Origin: Actinomycetota bacterium
Lineage (GTDB): Bacteria > Actinomycetota > Acidimicrobiia > Acidimicrobiales > Ilumatobacteraceae
Length of the DNA stretch: 30,801 bases
Direction: 5' to 3'
Assembly (NCBI GenBank): GCA_005800965.1
Contig: SYEA01000051.1
Coordinates: forward strand, 1 to 30,801
Positions 23,703 through 30,801 of the stretch are shown in pieces (the first letter of the stretch is position 1; each line of letters begins with the position of its first letter). A program made the translations under genes and the position numbers. The notes beneath the pieces are model-generated. The model was not told where the DNA came from, ran no database searches, and worked only from the letters and a program-made list of their open reading frames with translations.

Positions 23703-24371
23703 CTACGTGTTGGGCTGACCCTCAAACTCGTGGGCCGGTGTCCAACCTGAGTTAGGTGAGTACTGCCGAATGACCCGAGCTGGTGCCCCGACAGCAACGC
23801 AGTAATCAGGCAACTTGCCGGTAACCACCGAGTTGGCGCCCACGGCGACGTGGCGACCAACTTGCGCGCCTGGTAGTACGACTGTTCCGGTGCCCAACCA
23901 CGAGCCGTCACCAATTCGCACGGGCTCTTCGGGTTGTGTCTGCTGCGAGATTGGTCGAGTCACGTCTTGATAGCCATGATTCTGATCGGTGATGTACACA
24001 TGGTGGCCGGTCCACACGTCGTTACCAATTTCAATTGCCAGATGTCCGACGATGCCACTGCCACGTCCGATCAAACATCGGTCTCCTATTCGTACTACGG
24101 GTGAGGTAACGCATTCTTGGCCGGGCATCATCCCAGCTGACAACGCACAGTACGGACCGAGCATCGTATTTGTCCCAATCTCGATGTAGTGCTCGTTGTA
24201 AATGGTCACCCACGGGAACGCAATCAGCGAACCGTCGCCAAACTGTTTGAATTTCTTGCCACGCGCCGTGCTGTTGGTGATTGACGCAGTGAACTGCCAG
24301 TCTTCCCACCGAGCAGCCACCACATTGCCGACCAGGTTGTTCACCGCACGGTTCAAGCCACGACGCAACAC
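23703..24371 (-). CDS. Hexapeptide-repeat acyltransferase
   Basis: A 222-residue left-handed beta-helix protein of the LacA/CysE-like acetyltransferase group. Imperfect hexapeptide repeats run over about 65-205: HYIEIGTNTMLGPYCAL, RIGDRCLIGRGSGIVGHLA, IEIGNDVWTGHHVYITDQNH, RIGDGSWLGTGTVVLPGA and HVAVGANSVVTGKLPDY, ending with the usual VAVGAPARVIRQY. The acetyl-CoA site and catalytic histidine (in VYITDQNHGY) fit the family. Acceptor is unknown; sugars of surface polysaccharide are common. Start GTG 24371 keeps it clear of the divergent carboxylesterase (ATG 24402); the frame is open further but that part lies over the esterase. Confidence 0.85.
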   Translation of the reverse strand: MLRRGLNRAVNNLVGNVVAARWEDWQFTASITNSTARGKKFKQFGDGSLIAFPWVTIYNEHYIEIGTNTMLGPYCALSAGMMPGQECVTSPVVRIGDRCLIGRGSGIVGHLAIEIGNDVWTGHHVYITDQNHGYQDVTRPISQQTQPEEPVRIGDGSWLGTGTVVLPGAQVGRHVAVGANSVVTGKLPDYCVAVGAPARVIRQYSPNSGWTPAHEFEGQPNT

Positions 24372-24401
24372 GGGTTTACCGTAGTGGGTACGCTCGGCTT
24401 C

Positions 24402-25799
24402 ATGTCTAAAAGCCCTTCCCCCCACGCCGTAGCCGTCACTCGCAATTTGGTGTACGCCGTAGCGGAGCGATTCAAACCAGCACGTCGTGAGACCACTATT
24501 CGCACACTTGACGCGGTTGCCCAGTGTCCTCAAGTGCCAGGAATTCTTGAGCAAGCCATGGGAACCAGTGATTTGGCTATGAATGAAGATTGTCTGACGC
24601 TCAATATCTTCGCCCCGGTCGGTGCGCAAGGGTTGCCAGTATTGGTGTGGATTCACGGCGGCGCTTTCACCAATGGCACCGCTCATGCTTCGTGGTATGA
24701 CGGAACCAATCTTGCGGCTCGTGGTTGCGTCGTCGTCGCCATCAATTACCGACTCGGAGCCTTTGGCTTTGCCGGACGAGCCGATCTCGGGTTACAAGAT
24801 CAGATCACTGCATTGACCTATGTGCAACACCATATTGCGGCTTTCGGTGGCGACCCTTCGAACGTTTCTATCTTCGGTGAATCGGCTGGTGGTTGCAGCG
24901 TGCTCGCCTTATTTACCGCACCATCGGCGAAGTCGTTGTTTGTACGCGGCTGGGCTATGAGCCCGTCGATTGGTCAACTGCGCACCACCGATCGAGCCGA
25001 CCAATCGGTGCAACTGCTCCTGAAGGATTTGGGCGCGGATTCGCTCGATGATTTGGATCACAGGTCTTCGCAAGAAATTGTTGCTGCCCAAAGCCGTCTT
25101 CTGAGTGACCCGAAAGATGTGGTCACTATGTTTAGCCCCACAATCGGCGGTGATGTTGTGCCGAGCAATTTCCATGACCACATCGCAGCAGATCGGCGCG
25201 AATTGGTAGTGGGCACTTTGCGTGATGAAAGTCGTCTTTGGGTTGCACTGAATCCCGCTGCTGCAACGTTGACTACCGAGACCGCGCGCGAGTCGTTTGC
25301 CACTCGCTTTGGCACGGCAGCCGATTGCGCATGGGACACCTACGCCCAGCTGCGGCCTGCATCGACCCCAGCACAAATGTTGGCTGCCCTACAGAGCGAC
25401 GAGTCGTTTCGCGCACCAGCATGGAAAGTGATTGATGCTCGCGATCGCAGAGGCAGCCCAACGTGGTCGTATTTTTTCACTTGGCCTACCCCTGTATTCG
25501 ACGGCATTCTCGGTGCTTGTCATGGCTTGGACATTCCTTTCGTGTTCGACAATCTGGCTGCCCCCAATGTGGAGTTCTTCATAGGATCAGCCGTTGATTG
25601 CGCAGTGGCTCACCGGACCATCGCCGATGCCTTAGCAGGTGCACTGGTGGAGTTCGCCAAGAACGGGCAGGTCCCTTGGCAACAAACCGGCAACAAACGC
25701 GTCACATTGCGAGTCGACGAGCAAGTTGCCGTAGTAGCCGACCCCGAGCGAGCGATCTACGACTTGTGGTCACCACTCATGAGTGTGCTCAAGCCCTGA
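24402..25799 (+). CDS. Type-B carboxylesterase family protein
   Basis: A 465-residue serine hydrolase of the carboxylesterase/cholinesterase family (PF00135). EDCLTLNIFAP (62-72) and oxyanion-hole HGGAF (85-89) are standard. The nucleophile is S161 in FGESAGG. The acid is probably the glutamate in GTLRDESRLW, and the histidine is in GACHGLDIPFVFDN. No signal peptide is evident, so it is likely cytoplasmic. It is shorter at the N-terminus than many members and slightly short overall (usual about 490-550). Substrate may be a carboxylic ester or carbamate. It is divergent from the acyltransferase with 30 bases between, and followed 38 bases later by the flavin oxidase on the same strand. Confidence 0.9.
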   Translation: MSKSPSPHAVAVTRNLVYAVAERFKPARRETTIRTLDAVAQCPQVPGILEQAMGTSDLAMNEDCLTLNIFAPVGAQGLPVLVWIHGGAFTNGTAHASWYDGTNLAARGCVVVAINYRLGAFGFAGRADLGLQDQITALTYVQHHIAAFGGDPSNVSIFGESAGGCSVLALFTAPSAKSLFVRGWAMSPSIGQLRTTDRADQSVQLLLKDLGADSLDDLDHRSSQEIVAAQSRLLSDPKDVVTMFSPTIGGDVVPSNFHDHIAADRRELVVGTLRDESRLWVALNPAAATLTTETARESFATRFGTAADCAWDTYAQLRPASTPAQMLAALQSDESFRAPAWKVIDARDRRGSPTWSYFFTWPTPVFDGILGACHGLDIPFVFDNLAAPNVEFFIGSAVDCAVAHRTIADALAGALVEFAKNGQVPWQQTGNKRVTLRVDEQVAVVADPERAIYDLWSPLMSVLKP

Positions 25800-25837
25800 C
25801 TAATTTGCTATGACGATTTCGCCCTGACTGTTCCAAC

Positions 25838-27217
25838 ATGACCAGCTTTGAGAGCACCTCCACGTATCCCCTTTGGCATGACAGTGCCGCCCGACAACTC
25901 GCATTTGAAAACGCGCCAGCACACGCCGAGGTTGACGTCGCCATCGTTGGTGCGGGTTTAAGCGGTTTGTGGAGTGCCTACTATCTCAGTTCGGCTGAAC
26001 CATCGCTACGAATTGCGATATTGGAAGCGCGCCATGTCGGCTTTGGCGCCAGCGGTCGCAACGGTGGTTGGTGCAGTGGATTTTTTCCTCTCTCAGTCAG
26101 TGAGCTTGCTGCCGTTTATGGCCGCGACGCGGCGCTTCTTGCGTATGAGGAAAGTTTCGCCACTTTGCCCGAAATTGAACAAGTGCTTCGTCGTGAAGGT
26201 ATTGACTGTGGATGGCATCAAGGTGGCACGATACAGTCGGCATCCACAGCGCTGCAGGGCGAGCGTCTGCAACGTGCGTTAGAACAACAACATGCCAGCG
26301 GGCTCGGTGTCGGTGACGCCGAATGGCTGCCAAGCGGCCGGGTAAGCGAGCACATTTCGATCGCCGAAACCCACGGGGCGATCTACAGTCGGCATTGCGC
26401 GACAATCAATCCTTATCAACTCGTCATTGGTTTGGCGCAAGTGCTCCATCAACGTGATGTGACCATCTGGCAAAACACTGTCGTGCAATCAATCGACAAC
26501 GGTGTCGTCACCCACAGGCACGGACGGGTGGTTGCCAAGCAGGTGATACAAGCCACCGAGGGTTATTCGCATTCGATCACCCAGACGAAACGGCGCATCG
26601 TTCCGCTGTATTCACTGATGGTGGCTACGGAGCCACTTGATGCGCAAACGTTAGGGGCGCTCGGTTGGCGCAACCGGGCCACATTCAACGATGGCGGACA
26701 GATGGTGATTTACGCCCAGCTCACACCCGACGGCCGCATCGCTTTTGGTGGGCGCGGGGCGCCTTATCACTACGGGTCACGGGTGCGTGAACGCTTCGAT
26801 CTTGACGACCAGACACACCGCCGAATCGTGGCAGCCATCGCCCAACACTTCCCCGCTGCCGCCCAGGCGCGCATCACTCACCGCTGGGGCGGGCCCTTGG
26901 CTGTGCCCCGCGACTGGACACCAACCGTGATGCTCGAGCGCGCACACAAATACGCGCGCATCGGTGGGTACGTGGGCGATGGCGTAGCGGCTACCAATTT
27001 GTTTGCTCGCACGCTGGTGGATCTACTGCTAGAGCGCCAGACCTCGTTGACCCAACTGCCATTCATCAACCACTGCTCGCCCCGTTGGGAACCAGAACCC
27101 CTCCGCTTTTTGGGGGTCAACTCGCTGATTGCGTTGTCAGAGTCGATTGATAGTTACGAATCAAGCCACCACAAGGTTCCGAAGTTGCGCACGAAGATCT
27201 TTGAGGCGTTGCTCTAA
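25838..27217 (+). CDS. FAD-dependent oxidoreductase of the DAO family
   Basis: A 459-residue flavoprotein of the D-amino-acid-oxidase fold. The FAD-binding dinucleotide motif is VAIVGAGLSGLWSAYYL (about 35-51), followed by an acidic strand end (ILEA) and the GFGASGRNGGWCSGF loop typical of the PuuB/OrdL-like group. That loop and the overall length suggest an amine or amino-acid substrate (for example an acylated polyamine), but specificity is not determined. The C-terminal IGGYVGDGVAATNLFARTLVDLL closes the FAD site. It lies downstream of the carboxylesterase and may be co-transcribed. Its stop overlaps the stop of the convergent Gfo/Idh gene by four bases. Confidence 0.88.
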   Translation: MTSFESTSTYPLWHDSAARQLAFENAPAHAEVDVAIVGAGLSGLWSAYYLSSAEPSLRIAILEARHVGFGASGRNGGWCSGFFPLSVSELAAVYGRDAALLAYEESFATLPEIEQVLRREGIDCGWHQGGTIQSASTALQGERLQRALEQQHASGLGVGDAEWLPSGRVSEHISIAETHGAIYSRHCATINPYQLVIGLAQVLHQRDVTIWQNTVVQSIDNGVVTHRHGRVVAKQVIQATEGYSHSITQTKRRIVPLYSLMVATEPLDAQTLGALGWRNRATFNDGGQMVIYAQLTPDGRIAFGGRGAPYHYGSRVRERFDLDDQTHRRIVAAIAQHFPAAAQARITHRWGGPLAVPRDWTPTVMLERAHKYARIGGYVGDGVAATNLFARTLVDLLLERQTSLTQLPFINHCSPRWEPEPLRFLGVNSLIALSESIDSYESSHHKVPKLRTKIFEALL

Positions 27218-28326
27218 AGCAGTACCTCAGACATCGCGATGGGTCGATGGGCGGAGATGCTGCGGTGTGCAGCCTCGCCCATGGCCACCGACATGAGCCC
27301 GTCGTGGAGTGTGACTTCGGTTGGTGTGTGATGACGAATGGCTTGCTGCATCGCCACATGCTCACGCCATGAAGAGCCGTGATGGGCTCCTTGGTGCTGT
27401 ATGGCCGAAGGCAACTCAGCATTACTGACTGACTGTTCGTTGGTTTGAAACCAACCATCAGCCCGCAACCCAAGCCGCACGATGCCCTGCGTCACGAGTG
27501 CCTCGGCCTTGCCGAGATCGCCAACCAACGAAATCTCTTGCTCGTTCTTTGTGGCTTCGGCGAACATGCACAAATCCAACGATGCTCGCGCACCATTGTC
27601 GAAATCAACCACGACGAACGCGTTATCCAAAATATCGGGCGTGCGCCCGCCGTACGTCTCGTCGAGATGGTTCACGTCTTGAGCCCCCGAGGCAAACACC
27701 GAAACTGGTTCGGCCTGCAAGACCAAGCGCATCAGGTCAAAGAAGTGGCAACACTTCTCAACGAGTGTTCCACCTGTGTTGACGTTGAATCGATTCCAGT
27801 CCTGCACCTTCACTAGAAATGGAAACCGATGCTCACGAATCGCCAGCATGCGAAGATTGCCCAGTACACCGCTGCGTGCATGCGCGAGTAGCTGCATCGT
27901 CGGCGCCATGAATCGATATTCCAGACCTACCCACACCACGCGCCCGGGTTGCCGCGTTTGATGCTCGAGCAAGATGAGTTCCTTGCAATCTTGGGCGCTT
28001 GTACATAGCGGCTTTTCAATCAACAAGTGCGCACCACTGCGCAACAGCGGTTCCGCGAGCGCTCGATGGGTGTGGTTCGGGCTAGCAAGCACCACTACAT
28101 CAAACTGACCAGCCGCCACCATGGTCTCCACATCGGTGTACACCCGAGCCGCATCACGATTGACCCCAAGAGCGTTGCGAGCGGCAGCAAGACTCGGAGC
28201 ATGGGGGTCGCATAACGCCACAATGTGGGTATCGGGCAAGGTTTGCAATGCCTGAATGTGCTCGACTCCCATCATGCCGGTGCCGACGATGGCATAGCGC
28301 AATGCGGTAGACGAACCAGCTGCCAC
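27214..28326 (-). CDS. Gfo/Idh/MocA family oxidoreductase
   Basis: A 370-residue NAD(P)-dependent dehydrogenase. The N-terminal Rossmann motif is YAIVGTGMMGVEHI (about 11-24). The catalytic lysine lies in the EKPLC motif (about 106-110). The C-terminal domain contains GGTLVEKCCHFFDLMRLVL, which carries the usual histidine and aspartate of the active site. The family oxidises or reduces sugars, inositols and related polyols; the substrate is unknown. Start GTG 28326. It is divergent from the metallo-beta-lactamase gene across about 100 bases and convergent with the flavin oxidase, sharing four bases at the stops. Confidence 0.9.
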   Translation of the reverse strand: MAAGSSTALRYAIVGTGMMGVEHIQALQTLPDTHIVALCDPHAPSLAAARNALGVNRDAARVYTDVETMVAAGQFDVVVLASPNHTHRALAEPLLRSGAHLLIEKPLCTSAQDCKELILLEHQTRQPGRVVWVGLEYRFMAPTMQLLAHARSGVLGNLRMLAIREHRFPFLVKVQDWNRFNVNTGGTLVEKCCHFFDLMRLVLQAEPVSVFASGAQDVNHLDETYGGRTPDILDNAFVVVDFDNGARASLDLCMFAEATKNEQEISLVGDLGKAEALVTQGIVRLGLRADGWFQTNEQSVSNAELPSAIQHQGAHHGSSWREHVAMQQAIRHHTPTEVTLHDGLMSVAMGEAAHRSISAHRPIAMSEVLL

Positions 28327-28349
28327 GGCTCAAGAGTAGGCCCAGCACA

Positions 28350-28367
28350 ACGCAGATGGACGCAGAT
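28350..28367. promoter_or_regulatory. Direct repeat in a divergent promoter region
   Basis: ACGCAGAT occurs twice, at 28350-28357 and 28360-28367, ten bases apart, which is about one helical turn. It lies in the roughly 100-base gap between the divergent Gfo/Idh gene and the metallo-hydrolase gene. The spacing suits binding of a regulator to one DNA face, but no regulator is known and an 8-base repeat can arise by chance. Confidence 0.3.
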
Positions 28368-28429
28368 AGCTGCGGTTCAAGCCGGATAAGTGCCGACGGC
28401 ACGACAGCACACGAGATAGTTTCGGTGTC

Positions 28430-29143
28430 GTGCTCGAGGACCGCTTTTATTTTCGCCAGTTGTTATCAGGCCGTGACTTTGCCCATAACGACGACATGGC
28501 ACGCCAGATGGTGAATTTTGTGTATGCGATCGGAGACCGTCAGACGGGTGATTGTGTGCTCGTCGACCCTGCGTACGACGTGAACGGCCTCATCGATGCA
28601 GTCGAAGCCGACGGGTTTCGCCTCACTGGTGTACTCGCCACGCATTATCACCCCGACCATGTGGGTGGCTCGATGATGGGTATGCGCATTGACGGCATCG
28701 CGTCGCTACTTGAGCGGTGCAGCGTGCCGATTCATGTGCAGCAAGCCGAAGTCGAATGGGTCACCAAAGTGACTGGTGTTGAGCGAACCCATCTCACAGC
28801 ACACGAGCCTGGCGACGTCGTGAAGGTCGGTGACATCGAGATCACGCTTGTGCACACACCGGGCCACACGCCAGGCAGCCAGTGTTTTTTGGTGGATGGA
28901 CGACTCGTTTCAGGCGACACGCTGTTTCTTGATGGTTGTGGTCGCACCGACCTACCCGGTAGCAACCCAAGCGACATGTACGACAGTTTGCAGCGTCTGG
29001 CCTCGCTGCCAGACGACACTGTTATCTTCCCTGGGCATCAGTACTCGCCTGCGGCACAAGATTCGATGGCCCGCGTCCGTTCGTCGAATGCCATCTTCAA
29101 GCCGAAGTCAAAAGAGGCATGGTTGGGATGGTTCGGCGGCTAA
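28430..29143 (+). CDS. Metallo-beta-lactamase fold hydrolase, glyoxalase II / persulfide dioxygenase-like
   Basis: A 237-residue MBL-fold protein. Metal motif THYHPDHVGG gives H72, H74, D76 and H77; further ligands are H146 (HTPGHTPGS), D163 (SGDTLF) and H203 (PGHQYS). The stretch GDTLFLDGCGRTDLPGSNP and the YDSLQRLASLPDDTVIFPGH end are close to the ETHE1/persulfide dioxygenase and hydroxyacylglutathione hydrolase groups. It may therefore hydrolyse a thioester or oxidise a persulfide; actinobacteria usually lack glutathione, so mycothiol could be the thiol partner. Start GTG 28430 sits in the 3' arm of a 7-bp inverted repeat. A TauE/SafE permease lies convergent downstream. Confidence 0.88.
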   Translation: MLEDRFYFRQLLSGRDFAHNDDMARQMVNFVYAIGDRQTGDCVLVDPAYDVNGLIDAVEADGFRLTGVLATHYHPDHVGGSMMGMRIDGIASLLERCSVPIHVQQAEVEWVTKVTGVERTHLTAHEPGDVVKVGDIEITLVHTPGHTPGSQCFLVDGRLVSGDTLFLDGCGRTDLPGSNPSDMYDSLQRLASLPDDTVIFPGHQYSPAAQDSMARVRSSNAIFKPKSKEAWLGWFGG

Positions 29144-29156
29144 CGAATCGAGTAAG

Positions 29157-29166
29157 AGTCGCGACT
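29157..29166. repeat. 10-bp palindrome between convergent genes
   Basis: AGTCGCGACT is perfectly self-complementary and lies in the 26-base gap between the stops of the metallo-hydrolase and TauE/SafE genes. It has no T-run. It may be a weak shared terminator element or chance. Confidence 0.25.
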
Positions 29167-29169
29167 TAG

Positions 29170-29901
29170 CTAGCCAACAAGCCCGGAGAGTCCAACGCTG
29201 ATACCGCTCAACAGCAGTAACAAATAGACGAAGCGAACGAACTGTTTTTCGTTGATCAGCGGTCGAATGCGGAGACCAATTATCTGACCGACCACTAATA
29301 GCGGGATCGAGCCGGCTGCCAGCCACACCGCCGACCAACTGAAATATCCACCGAAAGCGAAAAAGATCAAACTGAGTGGCCCCGAGACGATGAAGGTAAA
29401 TGACATCGTCGCTCGAAACACATCGGGCGACAGTTTTCTCATCTGGGCAGCAAGCACGAGCGGAGGGCCGTTGGTTCCTGTCGAGGCAGCGAGTACGCCC
29501 GAGATGGCACCCGCCATCACGTCAATCCATGCGCGCGCGGAAAGTCCACCTGCTCCGCGCATGAGAGCGAGGGTGCCAAGAATGATCAGCCCCCCAAGCA
29601 CAACCTTGAGGCGTTGTTGTTCAATAGTTGCCAACACCACCAGCCCGAGCGGCATTCCAAACAAAGCGGGAACATTGAATCGCATCGCAAGACCTCGGTC
29701 GATGTCCCTGTAAGTGCGCAACACGAGCATGGAAACGTTGATGACCGACGCGATACTCACCGCGATGACAGCGGTCGTTAGATTGACGGCTATTGCGGCT
29801 AACGGCACCGCCATGAGCGCAAAACCGAAGCCGCTTACCGACTGCACAACGGCAGCCAAGCCCATTGCGAACAGGCACCATGCAATGTCAACGACACTCA
29901 T
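29170..29901 (-). CDS. TauE/SafE family membrane permease
   Basis: A 243-residue multi-pass inner-membrane protein with about seven to eight hydrophobic helices. The family signature near the N-terminus, SGFGFALMAVPL (about 23-34), and the second-repeat counterpart GVLAASTGTNGPPLVLAAQ are both visible. The family is linked to export of sulfite, sulfonates and other small organic anions; substrate here is open. It lies 17 bases downstream of the aminotransferase on the same strand, so the two may be co-transcribed. Start ATG 29901 lacks a clear ribosome-binding site. Confidence 0.88.
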   Translation of the reverse strand: MSVVDIAWCLFAMGLAAVVQSVSGFGFALMAVPLAAIAVNLTTAVIAVSIASVINVSMLVLRTYRDIDRGLAMRFNVPALFGMPLGLVVLATIEQQRLKVVLGGLIILGTLALMRGAGGLSARAWIDVMAGAISGVLAASTGTNGPPLVLAAQMRKLSPDVFRATMSFTFIVSGPLSLIFFAFGGYFSWSAVWLAAGSIPLLVVGQIIGLRIRPLINEKQFVRFVYLLLLLSGISVGLSGLVG

Positions 29902-29918
29902 GAGGTGAGCCGCAACAC

Positions 29919-30801
29919 CTACGAGCCGGCCAAGGCGTGGAGAGCGTCGTCAAACTGCGCAGTATGTTGCTCGACATCGCTCATGGTATGAAACGGGGAA
30001 AAGAGCGCCATGTTGTGAAATGGTGTAAGTAACACGCCGCGATTGATGGCCCACAGATGCATGAACGCATCCAATTCGTGATCCACTGCTGCTGCGGCAT
30101 CGGCACCAGTACGCGGTGGTGGACAAAACCAATACTCGGCACGCGCGCCCAGTTGTTGCACACTCCAGGGCAGTCCACGTCGTTCATACGATTGCTGCAC
30201 ACCTGCGGTCCAGGCGCGGGCCAGGGCTGTTGTTTGAACGAACTGCTCGGGTAGCAGTGCATGGGTAAGTGTCGCGCGCACCGCAGCCATTGCCAGCGCG
30301 TTGCCAGCCAATGTGCCGCCTACTCCTGACACGTCGATCCCTTCATTGAGCTGCAGAGCCTCAACCAGAGTCGCCACGTGACTAGACATACCGTAGGCAC
30401 CAACGGGCAATCCGCCGCCGATGGTTTTGCCAATCACCAACATGTCGGGATCAAGATTCCAGGCCACCGTGCAGCCGCCAGCGCCGGCACAAATGGTATG
30501 TGTCTCGTCGATAATCAGCAAAATATCGTGCCGCCGTGTTATCTCGCGTACGCCTTCCAGATAACCGGGCTCAGGCAACACGATTCCAATATTGGTGAGC
30601 GCCGGTTCGATGAGCATGCAAGCGACATCGCCACAACTCGCAGCACGTTCCAATGCTGCTAGGTCATTGAAGGGCACAACTCGCGTGGTGAGCTGAGGGT
30701 TGATCTGTGGCCCAATCGCACCACTTCGACTGATGGTGCGATCCCCCATGGCAACAACCAGCGTCTCATCGACCGTGCCGTGATAGCACCAGTCGTGCAC
30801 C
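29919..30801 (-). CDS. Class III aminotransferase, GSA-aminomutase-like (N-terminus beyond window)
   Basis: The visible 294 codons cover the C-terminal two thirds of a PLP-dependent class III aminotransferase; the N-terminus lies past the right edge. WCYHGTVDETLV near the cut is the PLP-pocket segment. LLIIDETHTICAGAGG carries the PLP-binding aspartate, and MLVIGKTIGGGLPVGAYG holds the Schiff-base lysine. GGTLAGNALAMAAVRATL follows. It resembles glutamate-1-semialdehyde aminomutase, but TVDET and EThT variants point to a related amino-acid aminotransferase rather than HemL itself. It may form a unit with the TauE/SafE permease just downstream. Confidence 0.88.
   Translation of the reverse strand, partial: VHDWCYHGTVDETLVVAMGDRTISRSGAIGPQINPQLTTRVVPFNDLAALERAASCGDVACMLIEPALTNIGIVLPEPGYLEGVREITRRHDILLIIDETHTICAGAGGCTVAWNLDPDMLVIGKTIGGGLPVGAYGMSSHVATLVEALQLNEGIDVSGVGGTLAGNALAMAAVRATLTHALLPEQFVQTTALARAWTAGVQQSYERRGLPWSVQQLGARAEYWFCPPPRTGADAAAAVDHELDAFMHLWAINRGVLLTPFHNMALFSPFHTMSDVEQHTAQFDDALHALAGS

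Noticed and set aside
28399..28433. 7-bp inverted repeat GCACGAC/GTCGTGC around the start of the metallo-hydrolase
   Set aside because: The 21-base loop and modest stem make a stable RNA structure uncertain, so it is noted only in the gene entry.
1..30801. tRNA, rRNA, insertion sequence, prophage or defence-system genes
   Set aside because: Looked for on both strands; no matching sequence or protein family was seen.

Overview
The window looks like chromosomal DNA of an actinobacterium, most likely of the Acidimicrobiia (Ilumatobacter-like or freshwater acIV-like). This is an inference from family content: a DUF3151 protein, a GuaB1-type IMPDH-family protein, acid-rich lipoproteins, frequent GTG/TTG starts, and a moderately high GC estimated by eye. 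No rRNA, tRNA, transposase, integrase, phage gene or CRISPR array was seen. Coding density is very high, and no gap between genes exceeds about 180 bases.

Layout. (1) 1-2802, minus strand: an operon-like run of DUF3151, MobA, a single-domain rhodanese, an RNase D-like exonuclease and a small basic protein cut by the window edge. (2) 2860-4468, plus: a two-helix membrane protein overlapping an M18 aminopeptidase. (3) 4479-7245, minus: guaB1, cmk and plsC, coupled by 1-base and 4-base overlaps. (4) 7300-8968, plus: an alpha/beta hydrolase and a Sua5-type threonylcarbamoyl-AMP synthase. (5) 9025-14258: a complete branched-chain-amino-acid-type ABC importer. The binding lipoprotein is on plus, and permeases plus ATPases (livHMGF) are on minus. 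The two units converge on a textbook terminator. LivH carries an unusual secreted beta-sandwich-like extension. (6) 14316-16415: heme A synthase, divergent from a TetR regulator fused to an NTF2/SnoaL-like domain. (7) 16430-18047: a secreted M23 peptidase with three peptidoglycan-binding repeats, preceded by a strongly structured leader and followed by a large stem-loop. (8) 18048-23214, minus: a heterodimeric ABC exporter, a lipoprotein and a histidine phosphatase. (9) 23184-30801: accessory metabolism, with a membrane-anchored hypothetical, a hexapeptide acyltransferase, a type-B carboxylesterase, a DAO-type flavin oxidase, a Gfo/Idh/MocA dehydrogenase, a metallo-beta-lactamase hydrolase, a TauE/SafE permease and a class III aminotransferase cut by the window end.

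No wholly new multi-gene system is evident. The best leads are: the M23 leader, which can fold into two mutually exclusive hairpins, one hiding the ribosome-binding site; the exporter, whose atypical residues from both subunits converge on one predicted ATP site; the secreted domain fused to LivH; the TetR fusion; and an in-frame 12-base tandem repeat in an ABC linker.
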